The translations under genes and the position numbers were made by a program. Shown one piece after another: positions 50,965 to 61,352 of a stretch of 64,000 bases of DNA (positions are counted from its first letter, which is position 1; the number at the start of each line of letters is the position of its first letter). Source of the stretch: Noviherbaspirillum galbum (GTDB taxonomy: Bacteria > Pseudomonadota > Gammaproteobacteria > Burkholderiales > Burkholderiaceae_D). The stretch is taken from the NCBI RefSeq assembly GCF_010974945.1, contig NZ_JAAIVB010000044.1, positions 1 to 64,000 of the forward strand. The letters are read 5' to 3'. Below the pieces are notes generated by a model. It was not told the DNA's origin. It saw only the letters and a list, made by a program, of their open reading frames with translations, and made no database searches.

Positions 50965-51426
50965 TTACTTGTACGCCCCCGACGTCACGATCAAATCCCC
51001 GGACCGCTCGATGTACAGCACCTTCGGCTCGATGTTCTTCGTGACGGGGTTGGTGAACTTGTAGTTCTGCCAGCCCGAGCCCTTGGTCTTGGCGATCTCG
51101 ATGCGGTCGCGGATGAAGGGCACGCCGTCCACGTCCTTCAGTTCGATGAGATCCTTGCCGATCATCTTGGGATTCGCGCCATGGGCAAGGTTCTTGCCGT
51201 TCATGTCGTAGATCATGATGTATAGGTCGCGGTCGACGAACTTGCCGCTGGGGTTGTTGACCTCGCTGACGGTCTTGTCGATGCCATTGGTCTTCATGAA
51301 GGCGATAGCTCTCTTGACGAGGGCCATTGCCTCGTCGGGCGTGCCCTTGTCGGAGGCGCCGAAGGCATGCGAGCAGAAGGCGAGGGCAGCGGCGGCGAGG
51401 AGGGCGCGGCGGGACGGAGAGGGCAT
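50965..51426 (-). CDS. Periplasmic single-cache-domain protein
   Basis: 153 residues from the ATG at 51426 (an in-frame upstream start at 51498 adds an unlikely leader). A Sec signal peptide (PSPSRRALLAAAALAFCSHA, cleaved near AFGA) is followed by one cache domain: VNNPSGKFVDRDLYIMIYDM, GKNLAHGANPKMIGKDL and IEPKVLYIERSGDLIVTSGAY. Such stand-alone cache proteins are assumed to bind small ligands for sensors or chemoreceptors. The ligand and partner are unknown. Confidence 0.85.
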   Translation of the reverse strand: MPSPSRRALLAAAALAFCSHAFGASDKGTPDEAMALVKRAIAFMKTNGIDKTVSEVNNPSGKFVDRDLYIMIYDMNGKNLAHGANPKMIGKDLIELKDVDGVPFIRDRIEIAKTKGSGWQNYKFTNPVTKNIEPKVLYIERSGDLIVTSGAYK

Positions 51427-51589
51427 GGCGGGTTTCCTTGTCTGAGGTTTTGCCGGGACGGCGCGGCCGGGCGCGAGGCGCGGAAACACGGCGGCCAAGG
51501 TTCAGCATAGGAAACGATTTTCCTAACAGCAAGAAAAATCGTCATGCACGAAAGCGGTGAAGCGGGGATCGACCTCGCCTTTGAGTCGT

Positions 51590-52354
51590 TCAGGCCAGTT
51601 CGGCAATCACGGGGGTATGGTCCGACGGCTGCTCCCACTTGCGCGGAAGCTTGTCGATCACGCAGCCGGTGCAGCGCGCGGCGAGCATTGGCGACAGCAG
51701 GATGTGGTCGATGCGCAGCCCCATGTTGCGGCGGAAGGCCATCATGCGGTAGTCCCACCAGCTGTAGATTTTTTCCGGCTGCTCGAACAGGCGGAACGCA
51801 TCCTTGAAGCCGAGATCCACCAGGCGGCGGAATTCGGCGCGCTCCGGATCGGACACCAGCACCGAGCCAGCCCAGGCGGCCGGGTCGTGCACGTCGCGGT
51901 CGTCGGGCGCGATGTTGTAGTCGCCCAGCAGGGCAAGCTGATCGTGGGACTTCAGTTCGTCGGCGAGCCAGTCATGCAGGGCATCGAGCCAGCGCAGCTT
52001 GTACTGGTATTTGTCCGAGCCCACCGCCTGGCCATTCGGAATGTAGGCGCAAACCACGCGGATGCCCTCGATGGTGGCGCTGATGACACGCTGGCTTTCG
52101 TCCGCGAAGCGCGGATTGTTCTTGACCACGTCGTGCAGGGGAAAACGCGAGAGGATGGCAACGCCGTTGTAGGTCTTCTGTCCGGTGAAGGCGACCTGGT
52201 AGCCCGCCGCTTCCAGCTCTGCGACCGGGAACTTGTCATCGGTGAGCTTGGTTTCCTGCAGGCAGAGCACGTCGATAGGGTTGGCTTCCAGCCATTGCAG
52301 GACGTGGGGGAGACGGACCTTGAGGGAGTTGACGTTCCAGGTGGCGAGTTTCAT
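51590..52354 (-). CDS. xthA: Exodeoxyribonuclease III
   Basis: 254 residues from the ATG at 52354. This Mg-dependent AP endonuclease/3'-exonuclease works in base-excision repair. [14 protein letters not shown] at the N-terminus, [14 protein letters not shown] (metal-binding Glu), [16 protein letters not shown] and RIDHILLSP are the family's catalytic blocks. It is a typical core gene lying between two atypical ones. Confidence 0.94.
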   Translation of the reverse strand: MKLATWNVNSLKVRLPHVLQWLEANPIDVLCLQETKLTDDKFPVAELEAAGYQVAFTGQKTYNGVAILSRFPLHDVVKNNPRFADESQRVISATIEGIRVVCAYIPNGQAVGSDKYQYKLRWLDALHDWLADELKSHDQLALLGDYNIAPDDRDVHDPAAWAGSVLVSDPERAEFRRLVDLGFKDAFRLFEQPEKIYSWWDYRMMAFRRNMGLRIDHILLSPMLAARCTGCVIDKLPRKWEQPSDHTPVIAELA

Positions 52355-52472
52355 GGATGGGAGGGGAATGACCGTAAGTGGCCGGGTTGGACGAAGCGGA
52401 AATGATTCTACCTTACCAGCACTTCGCCAGCCCCGTTTTCTTGGCAACGCGTAGCGTAGGCCAAACCCCTGT

Positions 52473-54170
52473 TCATTTGCTTAAATCTGTTCGTTGCAAT
52501 GCCGTTTCGAAGTCCGAGACGTCACTTTGTTTTCCTGAAGATGCAGGCTTTGCTTCCTTTGGTGCAGGCGCGCCTCTTCTGACGACGACAGTGCCGATAA
52601 GCTCGTCTTGCGCATCATCCGCTTCTGCTGCAACTGATCCAGTTGCAAGGGAGGAGGTCGTAATGGCTGACGACGGGCTGCTCCCCTGTCCGTCTTCCAA
52701 AGCATTGAAAAATTCCAGGCAATCGGTTGCCCGCTCAAGGAGCCTCTGCGTCTGTTTCAGGATTGGTGTATCCAATGCACCCGAGCTGGCCATGGCATTG
52801 TAATGGTGCTCGCAGTTCTTGATAGCGTCTTTCAGGAGTGGAATGGCGTCTTGAAGGCTTTTCGACTTCGCATCATCTAACGTGTGTGTATGTAGAGCAA
52901 GAAGGTCATTTTCAATCTCTTCGACCCATGGAAGAAGCTTTTGATTGAAATCACTGATCTTTCCAAGGTCTACCCCTCCTTGACGATTTAGCTCAGCCTT
53001 GGGGCCCGCAGCTGATTCGGCCGTGATATCGCCCACTGCGACGACTCGCGAACCGCTATATTCTGCCGCGACGCTTCTCAGAAAAGCGTCGTCATCCTCT
53101 TTGGATTGCTGCGTCGGTCTTGCTGGCGGTTTGCGGAGTGGCATGGGAGGCCGCGCACTACTTTTCGCTTCTTCCTTGACAGGATCAACCGCCCGTATTT
53201 CAGAAACATCTGCCGCGCTGCTCGGCCAATGCTCGGACTCGTTCTCGCCAATCTGGCGAGCGGGGATATGGATTGTATGAGAGGTATCGTCGGACAACGA
53301 CTCGGAGGTGTTGAAGTAACGGATGGACCGGCCAGTTATGGCCATTGACTCCCAGTCGACTTCCTGGCCGGAACCAAACGCCGGCACGGCATCGTCATCA
53401 GTTTCAACGCAGATTTCCACTGGGGCGTCCTGGCCTTGAGGAATGATTGGACCGGGTTGCGCCGTGGGTTCGAACTGTACGTGAGATTGCATGACAGGAG
53501 ATGAGGCGGGTGCTTGTTCCGCTTTCGTCACTCCTTTCAATTCTTCAAGCTTGAGTTGCGCCGCTTCCAGATGATGGTGCAGGACTTTTTGAATGTCTTC
53601 CAGATCAGAGTTGGTTTGTTTCTGCTCGCTAAGACCAGCCTGGACTTGTTCCCGTTCCGATATCAAGCCGCGGATTCTCTCTTCGAGCAACGCTACCTTT
53701 TCTTCTTTTGACGTGCCGTTGTCTTCCGTCGGCGCGAAATTCGGACTCCTCACCTCGTGGTCGTAATACAGTGCGCTCAGGATCGCATTCCGCTCTGTGT
53801 CACGAATGACATGGCGCGCTTCCTTTACGTCGTTTCCTTCGATTTTCGAAAACAGGGCATGCGATCCATGGATGTGGCCGTACGATTTGAAGTTGCGTTC
53901 GATGACGATCACGGTGGTGCCGACCTTGATGGTGATGGCTTTCCAGGGCGGTTCCTTGAAATGTTCATTGGCGTAGGCTTCGATATTGAAGGCCGCCGAT
54001 GTGGGAACGTCGATCTTCTTCCATTTTCCGTCACCGTTCCTCAGGCTTTGCTCCATCTGATTGCGGATGGCGAGGACTTTATCGGCGTTCGCCTTGTAAT
54101 GCTGCTGCACGTCCGGAGCAATGGCGCTCTCGGAAAGAGGATTGCTGCGGCTGATCGGGAGGGTAGCCAT
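52473..54170 (-). CDS. Unrecognised large acidic protein with coiled coil and disordered regions
   Basis: 565 residues with AGGA eight bases before the ATG. Residues 1-125 form a possibly folded domain ([20 protein letters not shown]). About 135-200 is a coiled coil ([20 protein letters not shown]). About 200-400 is Pro/Ser/Glu/Asp-rich and likely disordered. A helical block (about 405-500) resembles in pattern the C-terminal helices of the 49415-50599 protein ([20 protein letters not shown]). No signal peptide or family was seen. The base composition is lower in GC than in neighbouring core genes. It may be a secreted or host-directed protein, which is speculative. Confidence 0.72.
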   Translation of the reverse strand: MATLPISRSNPLSESAIAPDVQQHYKANADKVLAIRNQMEQSLRNGDGKWKKIDVPTSAAFNIEAYANEHFKEPPWKAITIKVGTTVIVIERNFKSYGHIHGSHALFSKIEGNDVKEARHVIRDTERNAILSALYYDHEVRSPNFAPTEDNGTSKEEKVALLEERIRGLISEREQVQAGLSEQKQTNSDLEDIQKVLHHHLEAAQLKLEELKGVTKAEQAPASSPVMQSHVQFEPTAQPGPIIPQGQDAPVEICVETDDDAVPAFGSGQEVDWESMAITGRSIRYFNTSESLSDDTSHTIHIPARQIGENESEHWPSSAADVSEIRAVDPVKEEAKSSARPPMPLRKPPARPTQQSKEDDDAFLRSVAAEYSGSRVVAVGDITAESAAGPKAELNRQGGVDLGKISDFNQKLLPWVEEIENDLLALHTHTLDDAKSKSLQDAIPLLKDAIKNCEHHYNAMASSGALDTPILKQTQRLLERATDCLEFFNALEDGQGSSPSSAITTSSLATGSVAAEADDAQDELIGTVVVRRGAPAPKEAKPASSGKQSDVSDFETALQRTDLSK

Positions 54171-54702
54171 GTGGTCGTCCTATCAAGATCACGGTACAGG
54201 GAAATTCTGCGGAATCAGTGCCAAGCGCCAGCATTCGGTTCATCGATAACAAACTGGGGGGCTTGTCCGGCGCTCCGCGCCGGCATGCCGGAATGGGATT
54301 CCTTCCTGCGCGGTCATGCCTTTCGGGACAGCATGGCGGCAATCGTCGCCTTCAAGTCACGGCCGGCTTGCTTTGGAAAACAGATGCGCAGGCGCAGCTT
54401 GCCCATTGCAGCGATCCTGAAAGTGTCCCGCAGCCAGATGGCGGAGAATATTTTTATTAATCAACCCTAAGCCTGTTATCGACCTGCCATTGCCTGGATG
54501 TGTCGATGCGTGGCCGAGTGCAATGAAGCGACAGGTTGACCGTGTGAGCGAGAAGGCGGAAGTTGGCCGCCGGGAGGGGATGCAGGGCGACGCGAAGGGA
54601 ATGAATGCGGAGGTACGCGCAACCGGCTCGACGGCCGCGCGTGAATGGATGACGATGCGGCGCGGAGCAGGGAGCCCCGCGCCGGAAGGAAGCCGAAAGA
54701 GA
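54171..54702. other. Gap of 532 bases without a supported gene
   Basis: The stretch separates the unrecognised 565-residue gene from the end of pepA. A 46-codon frame at 54333-54470 has no Shine-Dalgarno or recognisable product. A degenerate REP-like string (ATGCCGGAATGGGATTCC) lies near 54283. AT-rich bases around 54446-54465 (AATATTTTTATTAATC) could belong to a promoter for the minus-strand gene. No tRNA or small RNA structure was recognised. Confidence 0.5.
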
Positions 54703-56277
54703 TCAGCCCTTCTTTCCAGCCTTCGCCGTCGTGTTCACGGCAGGCGCGGCAGTCAGAACCGCCGAGCCATTCCTGCCATTCGCCCGGTTGATCAGGAAGG
54801 TCGTCAGCAAGGGCACCGGCCTGCCGGTCGCGCCCTTGGCCGCGCCGCCCTTCCACGCCGTCCCCGCGATGTCCAGGTGCGCCCAGGTATAGGCGCGGGT
54901 GTAGCGCTCGAGGAAGCAGGCCGCGGTGATGCTGCCGCCCGGCGGGCCGCCGATGTTAGCCATGTCGGCGAAGTTGGACTTCAGCTGTTCCTGGTAGGCG
55001 TCCTCGATCGGCATGCGCCATGCGGTGTCGCCGGTTTCCTTGCCGGCGGCGAGCAGGTCGCCGGCAAGCTGGTCGTGGGCCGCGTCGTCGCGGGTGAACA
55101 GGCCGGTGTTGTGGTGGCCGAGCGCGGTGACGCAGGCGCCGGTGAGGGTGGCGATGTCGATCACCGCGGCCGGCTTGAAGCGCTCGGTGTAGGTGAGGGC
55201 GTCGCACAGGATCAGGCGGCCTTCGGCGTCGGTGTTAAGGATCTCGATGGTCTGGCCGGACATGGAGGTGACGATGTCGCCCGGCTTGGAGGCGCGGCCG
55301 GAAGGCATGTTTTCGCAGGCCGGGATCACGCCGATGACGTTGAGCTTGAGGTTGAGCTCGCCGATGGTGCGGAAGGTGCCGAGCACCGAGCCCGCGCCGC
55401 ACATGTCGTATTTCATTTCATCCATGTTCGCGCCGGGCTTGAGCGAGATGCCGCCGGTGTCGAAGGTGATGCCCTTGCCCACGAGCACGACCGGCGCATC
55501 CTTGCCCTTGCCGCCGTTGTGCTTGAGCACGATGAACTTGGCCGGCTCGTCGCTGCCTTTCAGGACCGACAGGAAGCTGCCCATCTTGAGCGCTTCGATC
55601 TGCTTGCGGTCGAGGATCTCGACGCCGAACTTGTAGTCGCGCGCGAGCTGCTTGGCGGTGTTGGCGAGGTAGGTCGGGGTGCAGATGTTGGGGGCGAGGT
55701 TGCCAAGGTCGCGGGTCAGGTCCATGCCGTTGGCGATGGCCGCGCCTTCGGCGATGGCGTTCTTGAGCTCGGCGGCATTGGCGGCCATGCCGGCGAAGGC
55801 GATCTTTTTCACGCCGGTCGGCTGCGGATCCTTCTTGCTCTTGGTTTCGTCGAAGCGGTAGGCGCCGTCGCGCAGGGCGATGACCGCGGCGCGGGCGCCC
55901 CAGGCGGCGTCGCGGTTCTTGAATTTGTCCAGCGGCAGGGCCAGCACCGCGTCGGCGGCGCCGAGGGTGGCGAGCACGCGGCCCACGGCCTGGATGGCGG
56001 AGGTGAAGCTCTTGTCGGCGATGTCCTCGTCGGCGCCGAGGCCGACCAGCAGCACGCGCTCGGCGGCCATGTCGGGCAGGCCGCGCAGCAGCAGGGTGCT
56101 GCCGGGCTTGCCGCTGATGTCGCCGGACTTGAGGGCGGCGGCGATGGCGCCGCTGCGGTCGAGGTCCTTGGCCGCCTGCGACAGCTTCTTGTTCTCCAGG
56201 ACGCCGATCACCAGGCAGCCCGTCTTGAGGGCGCCCAGACCGGTTTTGGCCTCGATTGTTTTTATGCTAAAGTCCAT
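54703..56277 (-). CDS. pepA: Leucyl (cytosol) aminopeptidase
   Basis: 524 residues from the ATG at 56277, with AAGGAGAG upstream; a longer frame to 56466 runs through a REP element and was rejected. This M17 dizinc enzyme removes N-terminal residues and, in some bacteria, also binds DNA. The active-site blocks [20 protein letters not shown] and [14 protein letters not shown] are intact. The C-terminus has an Ala/Lys-rich tail ([20 protein letters not shown]), making the protein a little longer than E. coli PepA. It is divergent from lptF. Confidence 0.95.
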   Translation of the reverse strand: MDFSIKTIEAKTGLGALKTGCLVIGVLENKKLSQAAKDLDRSGAIAAALKSGDISGKPGSTLLLRGLPDMAAERVLLVGLGADEDIADKSFTSAIQAVGRVLATLGAADAVLALPLDKFKNRDAAWGARAAVIALRDGAYRFDETKSKKDPQPTGVKKIAFAGMAANAAELKNAIAEGAAIANGMDLTRDLGNLAPNICTPTYLANTAKQLARDYKFGVEILDRKQIEALKMGSFLSVLKGSDEPAKFIVLKHNGGKGKDAPVVLVGKGITFDTGGISLKPGANMDEMKYDMCGAGSVLGTFRTIGELNLKLNVIGVIPACENMPSGRASKPGDIVTSMSGQTIEILNTDAEGRLILCDALTYTERFKPAAVIDIATLTGACVTALGHHNTGLFTRDDAAHDQLAGDLLAAGKETGDTAWRMPIEDAYQEQLKSNFADMANIGGPPGGSITAACFLERYTRAYTWAHLDIAGTAWKGGAAKGATGRPVPLLTTFLINRANGRNGSAVLTAAPAVNTTAKAGKKG

Positions 56278-56433
56278 GATCTCTCCTTGTGGAAAGCGCA
56301 AATTATAGAGCACCTGCGGCATGCCGACTTGCGTTCCATTGAGCGGGCCGTTCCGTCGCTGAAACCGGGCCCGGCATCGCGTACCATGTCGGCGTCGGTT
56401 ATCATTCCCGCGACCGCGATGACGCGCGGGAAC

Positions 56434-56461
56434 TGGGATCCCCGCCTGCGCGGGGATGACA
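56434..56461 (-). repeat. REP-like element before lptF
   Basis: TGGGATCCCCGCCTGCGCGG, ending in GGATGACA, is an inverted REP copy in the divergent pepA-lptF interval. Just upstream ATCATTCCCGCG (56401-56412) may be a degenerate partner. Confidence 0.8.
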
Positions 56462-56519
56462 TCCAAAGCGCGGCGATCTTCTCTGGCTGCTCCGTTTCAA
56501 CCCTTCAACGACGACATCC

Positions 56520-57653
56520 ATGATCTTTCAACGCGCCCTCAGACGCGAACTGATCAGCGCCGCCGGCGCCGTGTTCACGACGCTGTTCACCATCACCATC
56601 ACCTTCATGCTGATGAAGACCCTCGGCCAGGCCGCCAGCGGCAAGGTGGCCTCGCAGGACGTGGTGGCGCTGCTCGGTTTCCAGGCCCTGACCTACATGC
56701 CGGTGATCCTGGTATTGACCTGCTTCATCTCGGTGCTGATGGCGGTGACCCGCAGCTACCAGGACTCGGAAATGGTGGTGTGGTTCGCTTCCGGCCTGAG
56801 CCTGACGCGCTGGATCCGTCCGGTGCTGGCCTTCGGCCTGCCCATCGTCGCCGTGACCGCAGCCCTGACCTTCGTGGTCGCGCCCTGGGCGAACCGCCAG
56901 AGCGCCGAGTTCCGCGAGCGCTTCGAGAAGCGCGAGGACATTTCCAAGGTGTCGCCCGGCAAGTTCCAGGAATCCGCCTCGGCCGACCGCATCTTCTTCG
57001 TCGAGGGCGTGAGCGGCGACGCCACCCTGGTGCGCAACATCTTCGTCAACACCGTGCAGAACGGCCGTTCCAGCGTGGTCGTGGCGAAGGAGGGCACGGT
57101 CAGCCTCGATCCCAACGGCGACAAGTTTCTGGTGATGAGCCAGGGGCGGCGCTACGACGGCCTGACCTCGCAGAACGATTTCCGGGTGATGGAGTTCGAG
57201 CGCTACGGCGTGCTGGTGGGCCGGCAGTCCGAGACCGTGGTCGGCGACAAGTCGGCGCGCTCGCTGTCCACGCCGGCCCTGCTTTCCGACATGAATCCCT
57301 TCAACCGGGGCGAACTGCTGTGGCGTGTATCGGTGCCGCTGATGTGCCTGCTGCTCCTGCTGCTCGCCATCCCGCTGGGTTTCGTCAACCCGCGCGGCGG
57401 GCGCTCCGCCAACCTGATGGTGGCGCTGCTGATCTTCGTTATCTACCTCAACATGGTGAACGTGTTCCAGGCTTCGGTGGTGCAGCAGCGGCTGCCGCTG
57501 GGCATGGCCTGGTGGCCGATCCACCTGCTGGCCTTCCTGCTGCTCGCGCTGCTGTTCTCCTGGCGGCTCTTCCTCAACAGCCCGCGCCACCCGGCGGCGA
57601 TGTGGGGCCGCTTCAAGCGGGCCTGGCTGTTCCGCAAGGCGGAGGCGCAATGA
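56520..57653 (+). CDS. lptF: LPS export ABC transporter permease LptF
   Basis: 377 residues. With LptG and the LptB ATPase it lifts lipopolysaccharide from the inner membrane toward LptC. It has the YjgP/YjgQ layout: spans near residues 12-120, a periplasmic beta-jellyroll (about 135-260) and C-terminal spans. The start MIFQRALRRELISAAGAVFT is typical. The stop codon overlaps the lptG start by four bases (ATGA). Confidence 0.94.
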   Translation: MIFQRALRRELISAAGAVFTTLFTITITFMLMKTLGQAASGKVASQDVVALLGFQALTYMPVILVLTCFISVLMAVTRSYQDSEMVVWFASGLSLTRWIRPVLAFGLPIVAVTAALTFVVAPWANRQSAEFRERFEKREDISKVSPGKFQESASADRIFFVEGVSGDATLVRNIFVNTVQNGRSSVVVAKEGTVSLDPNGDKFLVMSQGRRYDGLTSQNDFRVMEFERYGVLVGRQSETVVGDKSARSLSTPALLSDMNPFNRGELLWRVSVPLMCLLLLLLAIPLGFVNPRGGRSANLMVALLIFVIYLNMVNVFQASVVQQRLPLGMAWWPIHLLAFLLLALLFSWRLFLNSPRHPAAMWGRFKRAWLFRKAEAQ

Positions 57654-58777
57654 CGGTCCTGCAACGCTATGTGACGAAGCAGATCGTCGGCGCGGTGCTG
57701 TTCGTGCTGGTGGCTTTCATGTCGCTGTTCGCCTTCTTCGACATGATGCAGGAACTGCCCGAGGTCGGCCGCAACGGCTACGCCCTCCAGCACGCCTTCA
57801 TGTACGTGCTGCTCGGCCTGCCGGACGACGTCTACCTCACGCTGCCCATCGCCGCGCTGATCGGCACCATCTACGCCCTGGCCCAGCTGGCGGCCAAGTC
57901 CGAGTTCACCATCATGCGGGCTTCTGGCCTGTCCACCCGCTCGGCAACCTGGATGCTGACCAAGATCGGCCTCGGCTTCGTCGCCATGACCTTCGTCTTT
58001 GGCGAGTTCTTCGGGCCGATGGCCAGCGAATTCGCCGAAAAGCTCAAGCTGCAGGCGCAGGGTTCGGCGCTGTCCCAGGAGTTCCGGTCCGGCCTCTGGA
58101 CCAAGGACGTGATCCGCGAGAAGGGCTTGCAGGGCGATCCGATCGGTTCGCGCTTCCTGAACGTCAAGGAAGTCACGCCCGACGGCACGCTCAAGGGCCT
58201 GAAGATCTACGAATTCGACCAGGAAATGCACCTCAATGCCCTCGTCACCGCGCGCCAGGCGGAATACCAGGGGCGCAACGTCTGGCGCCTGAGCGAGGTC
58301 GCCGAGACCCGTTTCTTCACCGGCGCCCCGGATATTTCCGCGGCGGTGCAGTCGACGACCGCGCCGACGCGCGACTTGATCTCCGAAATCACGCCCGACA
58401 TCCTGACGGTGCTGTTCGCCGATCCCGACCGCATGTCCGCGCTCGACCTCGCGGCCTACACCCGGCACCTCGAGGAAAACAACCAGAGCACCGCCCGCTA
58501 CAAGATCGCGTTCTGGAAGAAGCTGACCTACCCCTTCGCGGTGCTGGTCATGATGGCGCTGGCCCTGCCGTTCGCCTACCTGCATTTCCGGGCCGGCGGC
58601 GTCAGCCTGAAGATCTTCATCGGCATCATGATCGGCGTGAGCTTCCAGCTGCTCAACAGCCTGTTTTCCCATCTCGGGCTGCTCAATACCTGGCCGGCGC
58701 TGGCCACCGCGGTCCTGCCCAGCATGGCCTTCCTGCTGGTGGCGATGGGCGCGCTATGGTGGGTGGAACGGCATTGA
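57650..58777 (+). CDS. lptG: LPS export ABC transporter permease LptG
   Basis: 375 residues from the ATG at 57650. It opens MTVLQRYVTKQIVGAVLFVL, has spans near residues 10-110, a periplasmic domain (about 125-270) and C-terminal spans including YPFAVLVMMALALPFAYLHF. The longer frame beginning at 56456 in this reading phase reads Arg/Pro-rich antisense-like sequence across lptF and is not a fusion. lptF and lptG are translationally coupled. Confidence 0.94.
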   Translation: MTVLQRYVTKQIVGAVLFVLVAFMSLFAFFDMMQELPEVGRNGYALQHAFMYVLLGLPDDVYLTLPIAALIGTIYALAQLAAKSEFTIMRASGLSTRSATWMLTKIGLGFVAMTFVFGEFFGPMASEFAEKLKLQAQGSALSQEFRSGLWTKDVIREKGLQGDPIGSRFLNVKEVTPDGTLKGLKIYEFDQEMHLNALVTARQAEYQGRNVWRLSEVAETRFFTGAPDISAAVQSTTAPTRDLISEITPDILTVLFADPDRMSALDLAAYTRHLEENNQSTARYKIAFWKKLTYPFAVLVMMALALPFAYLHFRAGGVSLKIFIGIMIGVSFQLLNSLFSHLGLLNTWPALATAVLPSMAFLLVAMGALWWVERH

Positions 58778-58797
58778 CACTTGCAAGAGGATCCACC

Positions 58798-59166
58798 ATG
58801 ACGACTTCCGCACTCATCCTGTTCGCCCACGGCGCCCGCGACCCGCGCTGGGCCGCGCCGTTCCAGCGGCTGCAGGAAATCATCCGGGCGCAGCAACCGG
58901 GGCTGGAGGTGCACCTCGCCTTCCTCGAGCTGATGACGCCGCGCCTGCCCGAGGTGGCGGCCGACCTGGCGGCGCGCGGCTGTGCCGAGGCGACGGTGGT
59001 GCCGGTATTCTTCGGGCAGGGCGGGCATGTCCTGCGGGACCTGCCGGTGCTGGTGGAGGAGCTGCGGGCGGCGCATCCCGGCATGGCGGTGAAGGTCGCC
59101 CCGGCGGTGGGGGAGGATGCCGAGGTGCTGGGGGCGATAGCGAAGTATTGCCTGTCGCGGGTGTAG
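58798..59166 (+). CDS. Sirohydrochlorin chelatase (CbiX/SirB-like)
   Basis: 122 residues from the ATG at 58798, with AGAGGAT upstream. The opening TTSALILFAHGARDPRWAAP contains the metal-binding His of single-domain CbiX proteins, and PVFFGQGGHVLRDLPVLVEE has the second His. Such enzymes insert Fe or Co into sirohydrochlorin. The uroporphyrinogen-III methyltransferase gene at 61349 and the cys genes beyond it suggest a siroheme role for sulfite reductase. It is 20 bases after lptG. Confidence 0.88.
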   Translation: MTTSALILFAHGARDPRWAAPFQRLQEIIRAQQPGLEVHLAFLELMTPRLPEVAADLAARGCAEATVVPVFFGQGGHVLRDLPVLVEELRAAHPGMAVKVAPAVGEDAEVLGAIAKYCLSRV

Positions 59167-59239
59167 GGAAAGACATCCGGAGCTGCGGCTGCTTCCAATG
59201 CTGTCTGCCGAACTCCCATGAAAGGGAGGGGACCTCGAG

Positions 59240-60568
59240 TCATCTCTTTCCCTCGCTGGAAGCCGACTCCTCGCTCGGCTCCCACAGCCGGTTCATCAAG
59301 GGCTTCACGCTCACCCCATGCACCAGGATCGACATCGTGATCACGATCAGGGTCAGGTGGGCGAGGTCCTCCGCCAGCGCTTCCTGCAACCCATGGTTGA
59401 TGGCGAACATCAGGTAATACATCGAGCCGATGCCCCGCACGCCGAACCACCCGGCGATGCCGCGGATGCGCAGCGAGGTCTTGCTGCCGAGCATGCCCAG
59501 CCAGACGCTGAGCGGCCGGGCGATGAAGAACAGGAAGAGGCCGAGGCTGACGGTGCGCCAGTTCCAGAAGGGGACGAAGAGCATCCCGCCCAGCAGGAAC
59601 ACCAGCATCAGTTCGGAGAGGCGTTCGAGGTGTTCCTTGAAGACCAGGGATTCGGCGCTGACGATGGGCGGCGGCGCGTCTTCCTTCCTGTTTTCCACCG
59701 CCGCCGGTTCCGCCACGTCGGCGTTGAGCTTTTCCGGCTTGACGCCGCTGGCGGTCGCGAGATTGAGTTCGGTCTGGCGCAAGGCCACCGCGGCAAAGAA
59801 TACCGCGAGGAATCCCCAGGTCTTGAGTTCGAGGCTGATGCCGTAGACGATGGCGATCATCCCCAGGCCAACGAGGTCGTCCAGCACGTCGTGCTTGCGC
59901 TGCTGCCCGCGCAGCTTCCACACGATGCGGGCCACGATCGCGCCGCAGGCCACGCCGACGAGGATCGCGCCCAGGGTTGCCCAGAGGACTTCCCGGAGCG
60001 CCCATTGCCATCCCAGCTCGCCGATCTCGTGCAAACCGAGCAGTCCTAGCCCGAGCATGACGAAGGGAAACGCGGTGCCGTCGTTCATGCCCGCTTCCGA
60101 GGTCAGGGTGAAGCGAAGGCGGTCGTTGTCGCCCGGATGGCGGGACTGGACGTCGGTGGCCAAGACCGGGTCGGTGGGCGCGAGTATCGCCCCGAGCAGG
60201 ACGCCGGCCCCCAGCGGCAGGCCGAGGACGTAGAAACCGAAGGCCGCAACGAGTCCGACGGTGATGGTCATCGAGACCCAGGCAAGCCGGATCGGCGGCA
60301 TCCAGCGCCGCAGTGAGAACGGGACCGGCATCTTCACGCCGGCCGAGAACAACGAAATCAGGGCTGCCACCTCCGCCAGGATTTCCAGCCACTTGGCGTT
60401 CTTTAAGGGGTCGAAGTAGAACAGGTTCAGCACGCTCGGGCCGAGAACGAGGCCGACCGCAAGGTAAAGGATTGCCGAGGTGAAAGGAAGGCGTTCCAGC
60501 AGGCTGACCGCAAGGCCGCGGGTCAGCATGAGAAGGCCGATGAGAAGGAACCAGTCGCTCGTGTGCAT
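59240..60568 (-). CDS. CPA1-family sodium/proton antiporter
   Basis: 442 residues from the ATG at 60568. About twelve hydrophobic spans are visible. The ion-binding region APTDPVLATDVQSRHPGDND and SEAGMNDGTAFPFVMLGL are typical of NhaP-like CPA1 exchangers. A hydrophilic loop near residues 290-325 (KLNADVAEPAAVENRKEDAP) splits the span set. The C-terminus is short, with no large regulatory domain. Ion specificity cannot be read from the sequence. Confidence 0.9.
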   Translation of the reverse strand: MHTSDWFLLIGLLMLTRGLAVSLLERLPFTSAILYLAVGLVLGPSVLNLFYFDPLKNAKWLEILAEVAALISLFSAGVKMPVPFSLRRWMPPIRLAWVSMTITVGLVAAFGFYVLGLPLGAGVLLGAILAPTDPVLATDVQSRHPGDNDRLRFTLTSEAGMNDGTAFPFVMLGLGLLGLHEIGELGWQWALREVLWATLGAILVGVACGAIVARIVWKLRGQQRKHDVLDDLVGLGMIAIVYGISLELKTWGFLAVFFAAVALRQTELNLATASGVKPEKLNADVAEPAAVENRKEDAPPPIVSAESLVFKEHLERLSELMLVFLLGGMLFVPFWNWRTVSLGLFLFFIARPLSVWLGMLGSKTSLRIRGIAGWFGVRGIGSMYYLMFAINHGLQEALAEDLAHLTLIVITMSILVHGVSVKPLMNRLWEPSEESASSEGKR

Positions 60569-60683
60569 TGCTTGTCCGTCAATGTCGATCACGGTCTGAC
60601 TTTGCCGGCATGGTAACGTTGCAGCTCCGTTTTCCCGCGCGCCTGGAGTTGCCGGGTCTACAATGCGCTGAAAACTTACTTCC

Positions 60684-61352
60684 ATGAAACCAACCATGCA
60701 CCAACGCAACCGGCTCGTTCATTCCCATCCACGGCTGATGAGCGCCTTGCTGTTCGGCACGCTCATCGGCGTCGCCATTCCCCTGCACTTGAGCCTCGCG
60801 GCGAAAGCGCTCATCGGCTGGAATGTCGCGGTATGGACCTACCTCGTCCTCGTGGCTTGGCTGATGATGCGCGGAAACAACCAGAGCATGCTGAAGCTGG
60901 CGCGCCAGGAGGACAGCAACGCCATCTTCGTGCTGGTCGTCATGTCGCTCGGCGCGGTGCTCAGCCTGGTGGCGATCGTGATAGAACTGGCGTCGGTAAC
61001 GCAGACGGCAGGCGGCGCGCGCTTCCTGCATTATCTGCTGACCGGGACCACGGTCATGGGCTCATGGCTCCTGCTCGGCGTGATCTACACCCTGCATTAC
61101 GCCCACCTGTTCTACCGGGCGCCGGCGGATCGGCGGCCGCTGCGCTTTCCGGAAGAGCTCGCCGAACCGGGATACGCCGATTTCCTGTATTTCTCCTTCA
61201 CCATCGCGGTGGCGGCGCAGACCTCGGACATCAGCGTGGTTCACACTTCGATGCGCAAGGCGGTGCTGGCGCAGTCCGTGCTGTCGTTCGTGTTCAATGC
61301 GGCGATCATCGGCATGACGATCAACATCGCCGCCGGGCTGGTTGGAAATTAA
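60684..61352 (+). CDS. DUF1345 membrane protein
   Basis: 222 residues. Four or five hydrophobic segments are visible, and YADFLYFSFTIAVAAQTSDI, then SVVHTSMRKAVL, is the DUF1345 core. GVIYTLHYAHLFYR is also conserved. The function is unknown. Its end overlaps the uroporphyrinogen methyltransferase gene by four bases, tail to tail. Confidence 0.9.
   Translation: MKPTMHQRNRLVHSHPRLMSALLFGTLIGVAIPLHLSLAAKALIGWNVAVWTYLVLVAWLMMRGNNQSMLKLARQEDSNAIFVLVVMSLGAVLSLVAIVIELASVTQTAGGARFLHYLLTGTTVMGSWLLLGVIYTLHYAHLFYRAPADRRPLRFPEELAEPGYADFLYFSFTIAVAAQTSDISVVHTSMRKAVLAQSVLSFVFNAAIIGMTINIAAGLVGN

Noticed and set aside
54333-54470. 46-codon forward frame in the gap before pepA
   Set aside because: No Shine-Dalgarno, no recognisable product and no operon context.
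56456-57649. Apparent LptF-LptG fusion of 773 residues
   Set aside because: The first 398 residues are an out-of-frame reading of lptF; LptG starts at 57650 with an ATGA overlap.
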